Source of the DNA: an uncultured Eubacteriales bacterium
GTDB lineage: Bacteria; Bacillota; Clostridia; Oscillospirales; UBA644
NCBI GenBank assembly: GCA_934501435.1
Contig: CAKSTW010000003.1
Coordinates: forward strand, 1-64,000
DNA: 64,000 bases
Reading direction: 5' to 3'
Shown here: one piece after another, positions 24,794 to 33,325 of the stretch
Layout: each line of letters starts with the position of its first letter
Numbering within the stretch: the stretch's first letter is position 1
Made by a program: the position numbers and the translations under genes
The notes under the pieces: model-generated
Told to the model about the DNA's origin: nothing
The model's input: only the letters and a program-made list of their open reading frames with translations
Database searches by the model: none

Positions 24794-27325
24794 ATGATTC
24801 CGACGAAAAAAACCGAAAAAAAAGCAAATAATGCAGGATTTGCCGCAACAATGATCATCGTCGGGGCAGCCGTTATCGTCTTATCGTTTTTTATCGGAAG
24901 ATATATCAGCCTTCAAAATGCCGAAAAAACCTTTACCCGAACAGTGGAATATCTTAAGGATCAGTGCGTCAGTTACGACGAGATAATACTTTCCGACAAA
25001 GTAAAAAGTCTGGTGCGTCTTACCGAAAAAGCATCGGAAGTCGCGTTTCATTTTACCAAAGATCCGGAAGAGTACCCGAAAGACTGGCTTAACGAGTTTG
25101 CGGTCAATCAGAGAATATCGGCAATCAAGGTCGTCGATAAAGACCTTCGGACGGTGTTTTCCTATTCCGAAACGCCCGACGACGGCAGCTGGGATACTCT
25201 TACCGGCGACACGGTAAGATCGGTAATCGAAAAACCGAAAACCGTCTATGCGGAAAGAGTCAAAAAAAACGATCTGTATTACGATATCGCAGTCGTTTCG
25301 CGACAGGACGCCGAAGGCGCTGTGCTTTGCTGTTTTCAGCAGGACGAAGAAATTTTAGATACAAAGCAATCGACGGTCGAAAATCTGCTTGCAAGCCATG
25401 AACTCGTGCTTAGCGGAAAAATTTTCATAACCGAAGATGACAGGATAATAGGTACGAATATAACCGATGCGAACAATACGTCAATCGACAGTTTTCCTCT
25501 TATAAAAGAACTTGAAAAGCAGCACGTTTCCGAAAAACTCATTCGGCTCACCCAGGAAAACGGTTATGCGTGGTATGCGGGGAAAGCCGCCTGCAGGAAT
25601 TACGGTATTTACATTTTCTACCCCGCGAAAAACGTTTTTTCTGAATGTTTTGTCATCATGTCCGCCGCCGTCATAGTTTATATTATTTTCGTAATATCGG
25701 CTATTGCGCTGAGGATAAGAAACAATCAGGTCCACCTCAAAGAGATAAGAGACAAATACGAAATAATCAGCGCGATAAGCAACATTTTCGTTTCAAGCGT
25801 TCTGATAGACATTAAAAACAGCAGTTACTATTTAATCGAGAGCAAAAACAGTACAGGCAAGCGCGCGGGAACCGATACCGCAGCCGAATTCGTAACCGGG
25901 TTATGTCTCGAACACGTCGGCGAAGAATACCGGAAAGAATATGCAGAATTTATCGACCTTGAAACTCTCGGAGACAGGCTCGCCGGCAAAAACTATATTT
26001 ATTATGTCTATCAGAATCCAGACGGGATATGGTTCCAGGATATTCTCGTGGAAAAAGAACGCGACAAAGACGGAAAACTCTGTTCCGCGCTTCTGATAGT
26101 AAGAAATATCAACGAGTTCAAGCAAAAGGAAGTTTTATATCAGAAACAACTTGAACAGGCGGTCGAAAAGGAAAGACAGGCAAACAACGCCAAGACCGAG
26201 TTCCTGCGCAGAATGAGCCACGACATCAGAACCCCGATAAACGTAATAATCGGAATGGCAACTATTGCGCGCAAAAATCGCGAAGATATCGAAGCGCGCG
26301 ACTACTGCAACGACAAAACTCTCGGAGCCGCGGCTTTTTTGCTCGAACTTGTCGATGACGTTCTGACCATAAACAAGCTTGATTCGGGAGAAACCGAACT
26401 CAAAGAGGAAAAGTTCGTCTTAAACGACGTCGTTTCCGACATTGTTTCGATGATTTCGGCACAGGCGCCTTTCAAACACATAACCGTCACCCCGCCCGAA
26501 ATAACAGCCGAACATTCGGCGTTTATCGGCGACGCCCTTTCTTTCAGGCAGATAATCCTGAATATAATGTCAAACGCCGTTAAATACAACAAAGACGGCG
26601 GAAAAATAATGACGTCCTTCACCGAGATACAGAGGGACGGAAAGACCTTTATACGGTTCGTCTGCGAAGACACGGGAATAGGAATGAGTCCCGAATATCA
26701 GAAACACATGTTCGAACCGTTTTCCCAGGAAAACAGCACCGTCAAAAACGCATTCGGGGGGATAGGTCTCGGACTTCCGGTCGTCAGCAAAATGACGGAG
26801 GCGATGGGCGGCGAGATCGAGGTTGAAAGCGAAAAAGACGTCGGAACGAAATTTACCGTAACTCTCCCCTTTACCCCCACGGTCGCCGAAGAAGGAAAAA
26901 CGACGGAGGACGAGCCGAAGAGGCTTGACGGAATAAACGTTCTGATGGCGGAGGACAACGAACTGAACGCGGAGATCGCCGAATTCTTTCTTAAAGACAG
27001 CGGAGCCGAAGTCACCTGCGTTTCAAACGGAAAAGAAGCCGTCGAAGCGTTTGAAAGGTCCGCTCCCGGAGAATTCGACATCATTTTGCTCGATATGATG
27101 ATGCCCATAATGAACGGAACAAATGCGGCGGAAGTCATACGAAAACTCGAAAGACCCGACGCCGAAACCATCCCGATATTTGCAATGACGGCAAACCTTT
27201 TCGAAAACGACATTGAAGAATGTAAAAAAGCCGGCATGGACGAACATATCGCAAAACCGCTGAACGCGGCGAAACTTACGGAAACGATATTCAAATACGT
27301 CCACAAAAAAAGAGGTGCAAAATGA
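24794..27325 (+). CDS. Hybrid sensor histidine kinase
   Basis: 843 residues. TM1 is near 18-42, an extracytoplasmic sensor at about 43-272 (Cache-like length, unproven), and TM2 near 275-300. A PAS-like stretch follows. HisKA has the phospho-His in FLRRMSHDIRTPIN near 476. HATPase has NIMSNAVKYN, DTGIGMS and GGIGLGLPVV. A C-terminal receiver has MAEDNELNAE, LLDMMMPIMNG (Asp near 766) and the Lys of HIAKPL. It should pass phosphate His to Asp and on to the HPt protein encoded by the next, ATGA-overlapping gene. GAGGAG lies directly against the ATG at 24794, an unusually short spacing, so the true start could be slightly downstream. Confidence 0.92.
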   Translation: MIPTKKTEKKANNAGFAATMIIVGAAVIVLSFFIGRYISLQNAEKTFTRTVEYLKDQCVSYDEIILSDKVKSLVRLTEKASEVAFHFTKDPEEYPKDWLNEFAVNQRISAIKVVDKDLRTVFSYSETPDDGSWDTLTGDTVRSVIEKPKTVYAERVKKNDLYYDIAVVSRQDAEGAVLCCFQQDEEILDTKQSTVENLLASHELVLSGKIFITEDDRIIGTNITDANNTSIDSFPLIKELEKQHVSEKLIRLTQENGYAWYAGKAACRNYGIYIFYPAKNVFSECFVIMSAAVIVYIIFVISAIALRIRNNQVHLKEIRDKYEIISAISNIFVSSVLIDIKNSSYYLIESKNSTGKRAGTDTAAEFVTGLCLEHVGEEYRKEYAEFIDLETLGDRLAGKNYIYYVYQNPDGIWFQDILVEKERDKDGKLCSALLIVRNINEFKQKEVLYQKQLEQAVEKERQANNAKTEFLRRMSHDIRTPINVIIGMATIARKNREDIEARDYCNDKTLGAAAFLLELVDDVLTINKLDSGETELKEEKFVLNDVVSDIVSMISAQAPFKHITVTPPEITAEHSAFIGDALSFRQIILNIMSNAVKYNKDGGKIMTSFTEIQRDGKTFIRFVCEDTGIGMSPEYQKHMFEPFSQENSTVKNAFGGIGLGLPVVSKMTEAMGGEIEVESEKDVGTKFTVTLPFTPTVAEEGKTTEDEPKRLDGINVLMAEDNELNAEIAEFFLKDSGAEVTCVSNGKEAVEAFERSAPGEFDIILLDMMMPIMNGTNAAEVIRKLERPDAETIPIFAMTANLFENDIEECKKAGMDEHIAKPLNAAKLTETIFKYVHKKRGAK

Positions 27326-27669
27326 GCCTTGAACAGTTTTACGCAGACGTCGGAGGTTCTTATCCCGAAGTAAAAAAACATCTGATGAACGGCTCGGTGA
27401 TCCTGCGTTTCCTGATGAAATTTTCCGAAGACAAAACTTTTTCGGCGCTTGAAAATTCCCTTGCAAACGGGAATATCGAAGAGGCTTTCAGGGCGGCTCA
27501 CACCCTGAAGGGCTTATGCCTGAACCTCGGTTTTAACGACCTGTATACCCCGCTCTCAGAACTCACCGAAATTCTGAGAGCGGGAAAATCCGACGGAGCG
27601 GGCGAACTTTTCGAAAAAGTAAAAGAAAAATACGGAACGGTTATTAACGGAATAAAAAACCTTGACTGA
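27322..27669 (+). CDS. HPt phosphotransfer protein
   Basis: 115 residues, a free-standing four-helix HPt module. The phospho-accepting His is H60 in RAAHTLKGLCLNLG. It overlaps the kinase gene by 4 nt (ATGA). It should take phosphate from the kinase receiver and hand it to another receiver. The only other receiver in the operon is in the GGDEF-REC-HD-GYP protein, which is the natural target. A strong terminator follows. Confidence 0.9.
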   Translation: MSLEQFYADVGGSYPEVKKHLMNGSVILRFLMKFSEDKTFSALENSLANGNIEEAFRAAHTLKGLCLNLGFNDLYTPLSELTEILRAGKSDGAGELFEKVKEKYGTVINGIKNLD

Positions 27670-27676
27670 TTTTAAG

Positions 27677-27722
27677 AGAGGATTGCCTTGGCTGATGGCT
27701 GATAAGGCGATCCTCTTTTTTT
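27677..27722 (+). terminator. Terminator of the signalling operon
   Basis: AGAGGATTGCCTT (27677-27689) pairs with AAGGCGATCCTCT (27704-27716), one G-T pair, then a run of T. The loop carries GGCTGATGGCTGAT, similar to the terminal GGCTGAGGGCTGAT of the nearby repeat. Confidence 0.9.
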
Positions 27723-27840
27723 GACCGCCGATGTTTCACGGAAAGTTCACCTTCTGCCTCTTGACTCGTAGCGAACTCCATATAAAGAACGCATAAAAAA
27801 CGTGCTGCCGCCCGTCAAAACGAAAAGAGCCGCTGTCGGG

Positions 27841-28004
27841 TGATAAGAAATTGATTCTGCTTTGCCCTGCACTTCAAAACAGGATTTTCGAGCGCAGGAA
27901 AAGGAAAAACCTCCGGATAATGCTGTCGCATATCCGGAGGTTTTAACGCATTATTGCGCCAAAGGCGAAGGTTTGAAGCAATGCTTCCCTATCAGCCCTC
28001 AGCC
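27841..28004 (-). repeat. Structured intergenic repeat, copy A
   Basis: Read on the minus strand from 28004 it begins GGCTGAGGGCTGATAGGGAA and matches copy B (36551 onward, plus strand) over about 165 nt with scattered differences. It starts only 2 nt after the DUF1653 stop codon. It contains the hairpin at 27905-27944, which can serve as that operon's terminator. The stretch 27723-27840 beside it shows no gene. Part of it (about 27818-27846) matches the 57-kb element. Confidence 0.8.
27901..27945 (-). terminator. Repeat-borne terminator of the long helicase-to-DUF1653 operon
   Basis: Minus strand: AACCTCCGGATA pairs with TATCCGGAGGTT around a small loop, then TTT. The corresponding stem in copy B differs by paired, compensatory changes. 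Confidence 0.75.
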
Positions 28005-28006
28005 GA

Positions 28007-28258
28007 TCATTCCTCGGTTTTTTTGCTTTTTATTTCCATAAGTTCGAAACGGTATTTCTGTTTGCAGTCGGGATATTTTTCCCTGTCGACTTCTTCCGCG
28101 AACATTTCAAGAGGTCTTACCCAAAGACCGCCGTCGCCGTAAAGTTTGCGGTAGACCGCATAGTCCTCGCCCGTTTCGGAATGTTTCGCGATGTCTTCAA
28201 GAAGATAAAAGTCGCCCTTAAAATGTCTGTAAACGCGTTTCAGAGGAAGATCTCTCAT
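28007..28258 (-). CDS. DUF1653 family protein
   Basis: 83 residues, the usual size. The family pattern is clear: VYRHFKGDFYLLEDIA near the start, YAVYRKLYGD, then WVRPLEMFAEEVD. Function unknown; such proteins are small, soluble and widespread in bacteria. It is the last gene of the run starting at the helicase and overlaps the thioredoxin gene by 4 nt. Its Lys/Glu-rich tail ends directly at the repeat element. Confidence 0.85.
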   Translation of the reverse strand: MRDLPLKRVYRHFKGDFYLLEDIAKHSETGEDYAVYRKLYGDGGLWVRPLEMFAEEVDREKYPDCKQKYRFELMEIKSKKTEE

Positions 28259-28560
28259 TTCACGAATTCCTCAAGTTCGTCTTTGGTGCAGAAGCCGACG
28301 GTAGTCGCCGCAACTTCCCCGTTTTTGAAAAGAAGAAGCGCGGGAATACTGCTTATCCCGTATTTTATCGCAAGTTCGGGTTCGTTGTCGACGTTCACCT
28401 TGCAGACCTTTATTTCGGGGTGTTCTTCGGCAAATTCCGCAACTACCGGAGAAAGCATCTGGCAGGGCGCGCACCATGTTGCCCAAAAGTCTACAAGAAC
28501 CGCTTTATCGGCCGTCAAAACTTCCTTTTCGAAAATTTCCTTTGTGAGATTTGTTTCCAT
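28255..28560 (-). CDS. trxA: Thioredoxin
   Basis: 101 residues. A cytosolic disulfide reductase with the canonical active site WCAPC (Cys30 and Cys33) in VDFWATWCAPC and the cis-Pro region SSIPALLLFKNG. I take the ATG at 28558-28560 (METN) because AAAGGAG lies 7 nt before it; an in-frame ATG two codons earlier sits too close to that site. No thioredoxin reductase is adjacent. Confidence 0.95.
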   Translation of the reverse strand: METNLTKEIFEKEVLTADKAVLVDFWATWCAPCQMLSPVVAEFAEEHPEIKVCKVNVDNEPELAIKYGISSIPALLLFKNGEVAATTVGFCTKDELEEFVK

Positions 28561-28572
28561 AATCATTCTCCT

Positions 28573-29568
28573 TTATCTTATATCAATGGTTTCCTCTTCC
28601 GACCGTTCGGGTCTGGTCATAAGAGACAGAGCCGCCTGCAGCGGCGGAGTATTTTTATATAAAATATCGTAACACTGTTCGCTTATCGGCATTGAAACTC
28701 CGTATTTTTCTGAAAGTTCGCAGACGGCGGCGACGGCATAATATCCCTCGACCGTCCCGACTTTTTCAAGCGCTTCGGGGACGGGAACTCCACTGCCGAC
28801 AAGGTTTCCGAAACGGTTGTTCCGGCTGTGTTCCGACATACAGGTAACGACAAGGTCTCCGAGCGCCGCAAGCCCCATAAAGGTCTTCACATCAGCGCCC
28901 ATCGCAACTCCGAGACGGGACATTTCGGTAAGTCCCCTTGTTATAAGAGCAGCGCGGGTGTTATCGCCGAGCGACAGTCCGTGTTCGATACCTGCGGCGA
29001 CCGCAATGACGTTTTTTACGGCGCCTCCGACTTCAACGCCTATTATATCCCTGTTTGTATATACCCTGAAATTTTCGCCCGTAAACGCCGCCTGAACGGT
29101 TTTTGCGGCGGTCTCTTTTTCGGAGGCTGCGACTATTGCCGTAGGGACGTTTCTCGAAACTTCTTCTGCGTGCGACGGTCCGGAAAGGACGACGACGTCT
29201 GACTTCGGAAGTTCGCTTTTAATGACCTCGGAAAGCCTTAACATACTTCCCTTTTCAAAGCCTTTCGCGACGTTTACGACAATTCCGCAATTTATGTTTT
29301 TGAGCCTTGCGGCAGTCTCTCTGACGGCAAAGGACGGGGTCGCGATAACCGTTATATCGGCGTTTTCACAGACCGAAATATCGGAGGTTATTTTTATTTC
29401 TTCGGGAATTTTTACGCCCGGCAGAAGTCTTTCGCTTTCTCTTTTTTCATTGAGAGACGAGACTTCTTTTTCAAAAGGCGACCAGATATAAGTTTCATTT
29501 CCCTTAAAAAAGGATTTTAAGGCAAGGGCGATTCCCCAGCCTCCGGCGCCCAGAATAACAATTTTCAT
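28573..29568 (-). CDS. gpsA: Glycerol-3-phosphate dehydrogenase [NAD(P)+]
   Basis: 331 residues. It makes sn-glycerol 3-phosphate from dihydroxyacetone phosphate for phospholipid synthesis. The N-terminal ILGAGGWGIALA is the GpsA form of the Rossmann motif. VLSGPSHAEEV and the catalytic-Lys region EVGGAVKNVIAVAAGIEHG follow, with NTRAALITRGLTEM and the GLGDLVVTC-like LAALGDLVVTC motif. The length is normal. It sits between the bile-salt-hydrolase-family gene and trxA with 12-nt gaps. Confidence 0.95.
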   Translation of the reverse strand: MKIVILGAGGWGIALALKSFFKGNETYIWSPFEKEVSSLNEKRESERLLPGVKIPEEIKITSDISVCENADITVIATPSFAVRETAARLKNINCGIVVNVAKGFEKGSMLRLSEVIKSELPKSDVVVLSGPSHAEEVSRNVPTAIVAASEKETAAKTVQAAFTGENFRVYTNRDIIGVEVGGAVKNVIAVAAGIEHGLSLGDNTRAALITRGLTEMSRLGVAMGADVKTFMGLAALGDLVVTCMSEHSRNNRFGNLVGSGVPVPEALEKVGTVEGYYAVAAVCELSEKYGVSMPISEQCYDILYKNTPPLQAALSLMTRPERSEEETIDIR

Positions 29569-29580
29569 ATCGGTCTCCGT

Positions 29581-30552
29581 TCAGTTCTGTCTTAAAATAT
29601 CTTCACCCGTAATCATAGGATAACGGATAAGTTCATTTTTGTCAAGGTCTTCGCGGTGCATATCGACCGCGGTGATCCTGCGGTTTTTGTAAGTCGTATA
29701 ATAGTAAATCCCTTTATCGGCGTTGCAGCACGAAGTGTAGATCGTAATTTCGTATTTTCCCTCTCCGACTTCGCAGCAGCCTCTCTGCTGATCGACGGAG
29801 CCGAGGATATGGAAAAACTGCCCGACGCTTTCGTCTTCTCCGTCTCCCGATACGGAATTCATTTTGGTAAACGCGACCCTTGCAAAGCGGGACATCGACG
29901 AAAGGTCTCCGGGCAGCCCCAATGCGCCCATTCCGCGGCTGTAAGTTTTCAGCGGAAGGTCTTTTGAAAAGCCGTTTTCCGGCTGACGGGGAGACAGCCC
30001 CATATAGTTATTCAGAACCGACATCTGAATGTCGAAAGGCGGATTATTGGTAAGCACGCCGACGGGATTATCGTAAATTTTAACGCCGTCCGCAACCGAT
30101 TCAAGAGTTATCGCCCCCGTTTTATCGGCGATTATCCAGTGAAGGGATGCGGGAGGGAAAGCCCCGAAAGCGTCGTTCGTTATATTCAGATTTTCAAGAG
30201 CCTTTTTCGCTTCCGCAAGGCTTTCAAACGAAGAAAGCAGCCACAGGATAAATTCGTACTGCGCGACGTTTATTTTACCCTTACGTTCTTCTTTATAAAC
30301 GGCGTTCCCGACAAAATTAAGACCTGCGACGCAGAGCCCTTTTTCGTTTACTGCGTCGTAAAAAAGCGGATAGCCGTCCGCCGTGTGAGCAGTTCCGATC
30401 ACAGCAAAATGCTCGTGTTTTGCAGGCAGATATTTGAAATCAAGAGGAAAATTTCGGGGAACGACGACGATTTCCTCGCCGTATGAAAACTCATAATCAA
30501 GCGTTCGCCCGAAATAAAAGTCCTTTGTTTTATAGGTCGCGGCAGTACACAT
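29581..30552 (-). CDS. bsh: Choloylglycine hydrolase family protein, probable bile salt hydrolase
   Basis: 323 residues, Ntn-hydrolase fold. The nucleophile Cys2 is exposed after Met removal (MCTAATYKTKDFYFGRTLDYE). The other active-site residues are in place: R16, D19, N79 in GLNF, N170 in LTNNPPF, and Arg in SMSRFARVAF near 222-225. The YSRGMGALGLPGDLSS segment matches bile salt hydrolases better than penicillin V acylases. It should cut the glycine or taurine amide of conjugated bile acids. No signal peptide, so cytosolic. It is placed inside a housekeeping operon without a bile transporter. Substrate preference cannot be proven from sequence. Confidence 0.88.
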   Translation of the reverse strand: MCTAATYKTKDFYFGRTLDYEFSYGEEIVVVPRNFPLDFKYLPAKHEHFAVIGTAHTADGYPLFYDAVNEKGLCVAGLNFVGNAVYKEERKGKINVAQYEFILWLLSSFESLAEAKKALENLNITNDAFGAFPPASLHWIIADKTGAITLESVADGVKIYDNPVGVLTNNPPFDIQMSVLNNYMGLSPRQPENGFSKDLPLKTYSRGMGALGLPGDLSSMSRFARVAFTKMNSVSGDGEDESVGQFFHILGSVDQQRGCCEVGEGKYEITIYTSCCNADKGIYYYTTYKNRRITAVDMHREDLDKNELIRYPMITGEDILRQN

Positions 30553-30564
30553 GCCGATCCCTCC

Positions 30565-31032
30565 TTATATATTGAAATGGTTTTTCAGTCTTTTTACCGC
30601 TTCGTCGCAGGTCTTATTGCGTATTTCGGCTCTCGACCCCGAAAGCGAAAGAAGATACGCGGGATTTTCGTCCGTTTTCGCAAAATAAAAAGAAAGCCAG
30701 ACCGTGCCTACGGGTTTTTTTATTGTTCCGCCGCCCGGACCCGCAATCCCCGTTATTCCGACGCCGATATCGGCATCGGCTTTTTTTGCAGCGCCTTTTG
30801 ACATTTCCTTTGCGACGGCTTCCGACACCGCGCCGTATTTTTCGAGATCTTCGCTTTTAACGCCGAGAAATTCGTTTTTTATGCGGTTCGAATAGGAAAC
30901 TATTCCCATTTCGAAAACCTCCGAAACGCCCGGAATATCGGTAAGACGGGAGGCAAGAAGTCCGCCCGTGCAGCTTTCCGCAGTCGCAATCTTCAGTTTA
31001 TTTTCAATAAGATACGAAACAAGTTTTTCCAT
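30565..31032 (-). CDS. pncC: Nicotinamide-nucleotide amidohydrolase (CinA C-terminal domain)
   Basis: 155 residues, only the PncC domain without the CinA N-terminal half. Seen are KIATAESCTGGLLASRLTDI with the conserved Ser/Cys region, YSNRIKNEFLGV, and GVGITGIAGPGGG with GTVW. It deamidates nicotinamide mononucleotide for NAD recycling. I chose the ATG at 31030-31032 (MEKLVSYL), which has GGAGATATAAT before it and begins 1 nt after the thiI stop. The frame stays open for 20 further codons into thiI. Confidence 0.92.
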   Translation of the reverse strand: MEKLVSYLIENKLKIATAESCTGGLLASRLTDIPGVSEVFEMGIVSYSNRIKNEFLGVKSEDLEKYGAVSEAVAKEMSKGAAKKADADIGVGITGIAGPGGGTIKKPVGTVWLSFYFAKTDENPAYLLSLSGSRAEIRNKTCDEAVKRLKNHFNI

Positions 31033-31033
31033 A

Positions 31034-32206
31034 TTATATCTCCGGAAAAATTTCTTCGGTATTGATAACGATGTCGCGGAGAAGTTCGTCAAGTCCGAGT
31101 TTTTCCTCTTCCCTTTCGACCTCTTCGATTTTCGGAGAAGTCTTCGGGTGGCGGGGCGTGAAGACGGTACAGCAGTCTTCGTAAGGCTCTATCGACGTTT
31201 CGTAGGTGTCGATACGGGCGGAAATATCTATTATCTCCTGTTTATCGTCGCCGATAAGCGGTCTGAAAACGGGAAGACGGCTCACCTTGTCGGTGCAGAT
31301 TATCGCGTTCATGGTCTGAGAGGCGACCTGACCGAGGCTTTCACCCGTGATTATCGCTCCCGCGCCGCATTTTTCCGCAACGTTGTTTGCTATCCGCAGC
31401 ATTACTCTTCGCATAATGACGGTAAACAGATCTTCGCGGCAGAGGTCTCTTATCTTTTCCTGAATTTCGGTAAATTCAACGACATAAAGTTTTATTTCGG
31501 ACGAATAGACCGCAAGTTTTTTCGCAAGTTTTTCGACTTTCATCTTTGCCCTGTCGGAAGTATACGGCGGACTTTCGAAATGGATAGCAGAAAGTCTCAT
31601 TCCGCGGCGTGCCATTTTATAGCCCGCGACGGGGCTGTCTATTCCCCCGGAAAGCATCAAAAGTCCGTGTCCCGATGTGCCCGACGGCAGTCCGCCCGCA
31701 CCTTTTTCGGGGTTTGCGTGAACATAGAGGTTCCCCTCTCTCACTTCGACATACACGGTTATTTCGGGGTTATGCAGATCGACCGAAAGATTTGAAAAGC
31801 AGTCAAGCAGGTATTCTCCCATCAAAGCGCCTATCTGCATTGAATTATAGGGATAGTGCTTGTCCGCTCTTTTCGCGACGACTTTGAAAGTTTTTTTCGA
31901 CATCAGGTCGAATTTAAGATATTCCGCAGTCTCTTCCTTTGCCTTTTCGAAATCGTAATCTGCGCGGTATGCGCGGCAGAGAGAGGAAAATCCGAAGACT
32001 TTTTTAAGAATTCCGACAGCCGCCGAAATATCCGCGTCCTCGCTTAAAAAATCGACGTAGACCGTCGACTGCGCGGCAAAAACCTTTACCTTTCCGAAGG
32101 AACGCAGAGCCGTTTTGACGTTTTTTATAAGCATATCTTCAAAGCGGTAACGGTTCTGTCCTTTGAGTATTATTTCCCCGTATTTGAGCATTATAAGTTC
32201 TTTCAT
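31034..32206 (-). CDS. thiI: tRNA 4-thiouridine synthase ThiI (without rhodanese domain)
   Basis: 390 residues. It activates U8 of tRNA by adenylation and inserts sulfur supplied by a cysteine desulfurase. An N-terminal ferredoxin-like/THUMP region (about 1-165, starting MLKYGEIILKGQNR) is followed by the PP-loop SGGIDSPVAG (186-195). There is no C-terminal rhodanese domain, as in most Firmicutes, where the neighbouring NifS-type enzyme delivers sulfur directly. That enzyme is encoded 9 nt upstream. The start follows AAGGAG. Confidence 0.95.
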   Translation of the reverse strand: MKELIMLKYGEIILKGQNRYRFEDMLIKNVKTALRSFGKVKVFAAQSTVYVDFLSEDADISAAVGILKKVFGFSSLCRAYRADYDFEKAKEETAEYLKFDLMSKKTFKVVAKRADKHYPYNSMQIGALMGEYLLDCFSNLSVDLHNPEITVYVEVREGNLYVHANPEKGAGGLPSGTSGHGLLMLSGGIDSPVAGYKMARRGMRLSAIHFESPPYTSDRAKMKVEKLAKKLAVYSSEIKLYVVEFTEIQEKIRDLCREDLFTVIMRRVMLRIANNVAEKCGAGAIITGESLGQVASQTMNAIICTDKVSRLPVFRPLIGDDKQEIIDISARIDTYETSIEPYEDCCTVFTPRHPKTSPKIEEVEREEEKLGLDELLRDIVINTEEIFPEI

Positions 32207-32215
32207 AAAAACTCC

Positions 32216-33319
32216 TTATGAATGGATTATTTCGCCGAGCGCGTTTTTTAATTCGCGCGCAAATATTTCGACGTCCTCTTCGCTGTTATACGAAGAAAAA
32301 CTTATGCGGAGCGTGTTTTTCGAATATTCCGAAAGTCCGAGAGACTCCATGACGTGGCTTCCCTTTTTTGAGGAACACGCCGAACCAGTAGACACGAATA
32401 TATCTTTTCTCGAAAGATAATGCAGGATATTTTCGGCGATATATCCCTTAAACGCCGCCGAAACGATATAGTCGGACGCATTTTCGGGAGAAACGATAAT
32501 TCCTCCGAGTTTTTCTATTTCGGATTTCGTTCTGTCGGCAAGGATTTTGACCTTTTGCATATTTTTTTCAAGGTTTTCAGCCTCTTCCTTTACCGCTGCG
32601 GCAAACGCGGCTATCCCCTGCGTGTTTACCGTCCCCGAATGAATGTTTCTTTCCTGTCCGCCGCCGAAAATTACGGGTCTTGCCTTGATATCCTTTGCGA
32701 TATACAAAGCCCCGACACCTTTCGGACCGTGGACTTTATGTCCGCTTACCGACGCCATTCCGACTTTGTAATATCTGAACGGCGTTTTAAGGAACGCCTG
32801 CACGGCGTCGGTATGAAAAGGAACTCCGAGCCTTTTGGTATATTCGGCAATTTCTTCTATTTCGTTAATTGCCCCCGTTTCGTTGTTTATGTGCATGATG
32901 CTTACAAGAGCGGTGTCGGGAGTTATTTTTTCAAGCACGCTTTCGGCTGAAATTTTCCCGCTTTTATCGGGAGAAACATAAACGACGTCAAACGTTTTTT
33001 CAAGGCTCTTAAAACATTCAAGGACTGCGGGGTGTTCAAATGCCGAAGTTATAATTCTGCCGCCCCTTTTCCCGGAAAGAAAGCCTCTTATCGCGATATT
33101 GTCGGACATCGTGCCGCCCGACGTGAAATAAAGGCAGTCGGCGGGAACTCCCATTGCCAAAGCAACGGTCTTTCTTGCTTCTTCGACCTTTTTTTCGGCG
33201 GAAATACCGAAATCGTGAAGAGAATGGGGGTTTGCGTAGCACTCCCGCATTATTTCGTCCCCTGCCGCTATCGCCGCGTCCGACGGCTTTGTCGTTGCGG
33301 CATTGTCAAGATATACCAT
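32216..33319 (-). CDS. Cysteine desulfurase, NifS/IscS type
   Basis: 367 residues, a PLP enzyme that removes sulfur from cysteine. Motifs are YLDNAATTKPS at the N-terminus, NPHSLHDFG, HINNETGAI, FHTDAVQ, the PLP-Lys region SVSGHKVHGPKG and the sulfur-accepting Cys in STGSACSSKKG near 314. Immediately upstream of thiI, so probably dedicated to tRNA thiolation, as B. subtilis NifZ is to its ThiI. It starts at ATG 33317-33319 after AAAGGAG. Confidence 0.93.
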   Translation of the reverse strand: MVYLDNAATTKPSDAAIAAGDEIMRECYANPHSLHDFGISAEKKVEEARKTVALAMGVPADCLYFTSGGTMSDNIAIRGFLSGKRGGRIITSAFEHPAVLECFKSLEKTFDVVYVSPDKSGKISAESVLEKITPDTALVSIMHINNETGAINEIEEIAEYTKRLGVPFHTDAVQAFLKTPFRYYKVGMASVSGHKVHGPKGVGALYIAKDIKARPVIFGGGQERNIHSGTVNTQGIAAFAAAVKEEAENLEKNMQKVKILADRTKSEIEKLGGIIVSPENASDYIVSAAFKGYIAENILHYLSRKDIFVSTGSACSSKKGSHVMESLGLSEYSKNTLRISFSSYNSEEDVEIFARELKNALGEIIHS

Positions 33320-33325
33320 CGGAAA

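Noticed and set aside
29581..30552. Penicillin V acylase instead of bile salt hydrolase
   Set aside because: The loop before SMSRFARVAF and the lack of a signal peptide fit bile salt hydrolases better, but this remains a judgement on motifs only.
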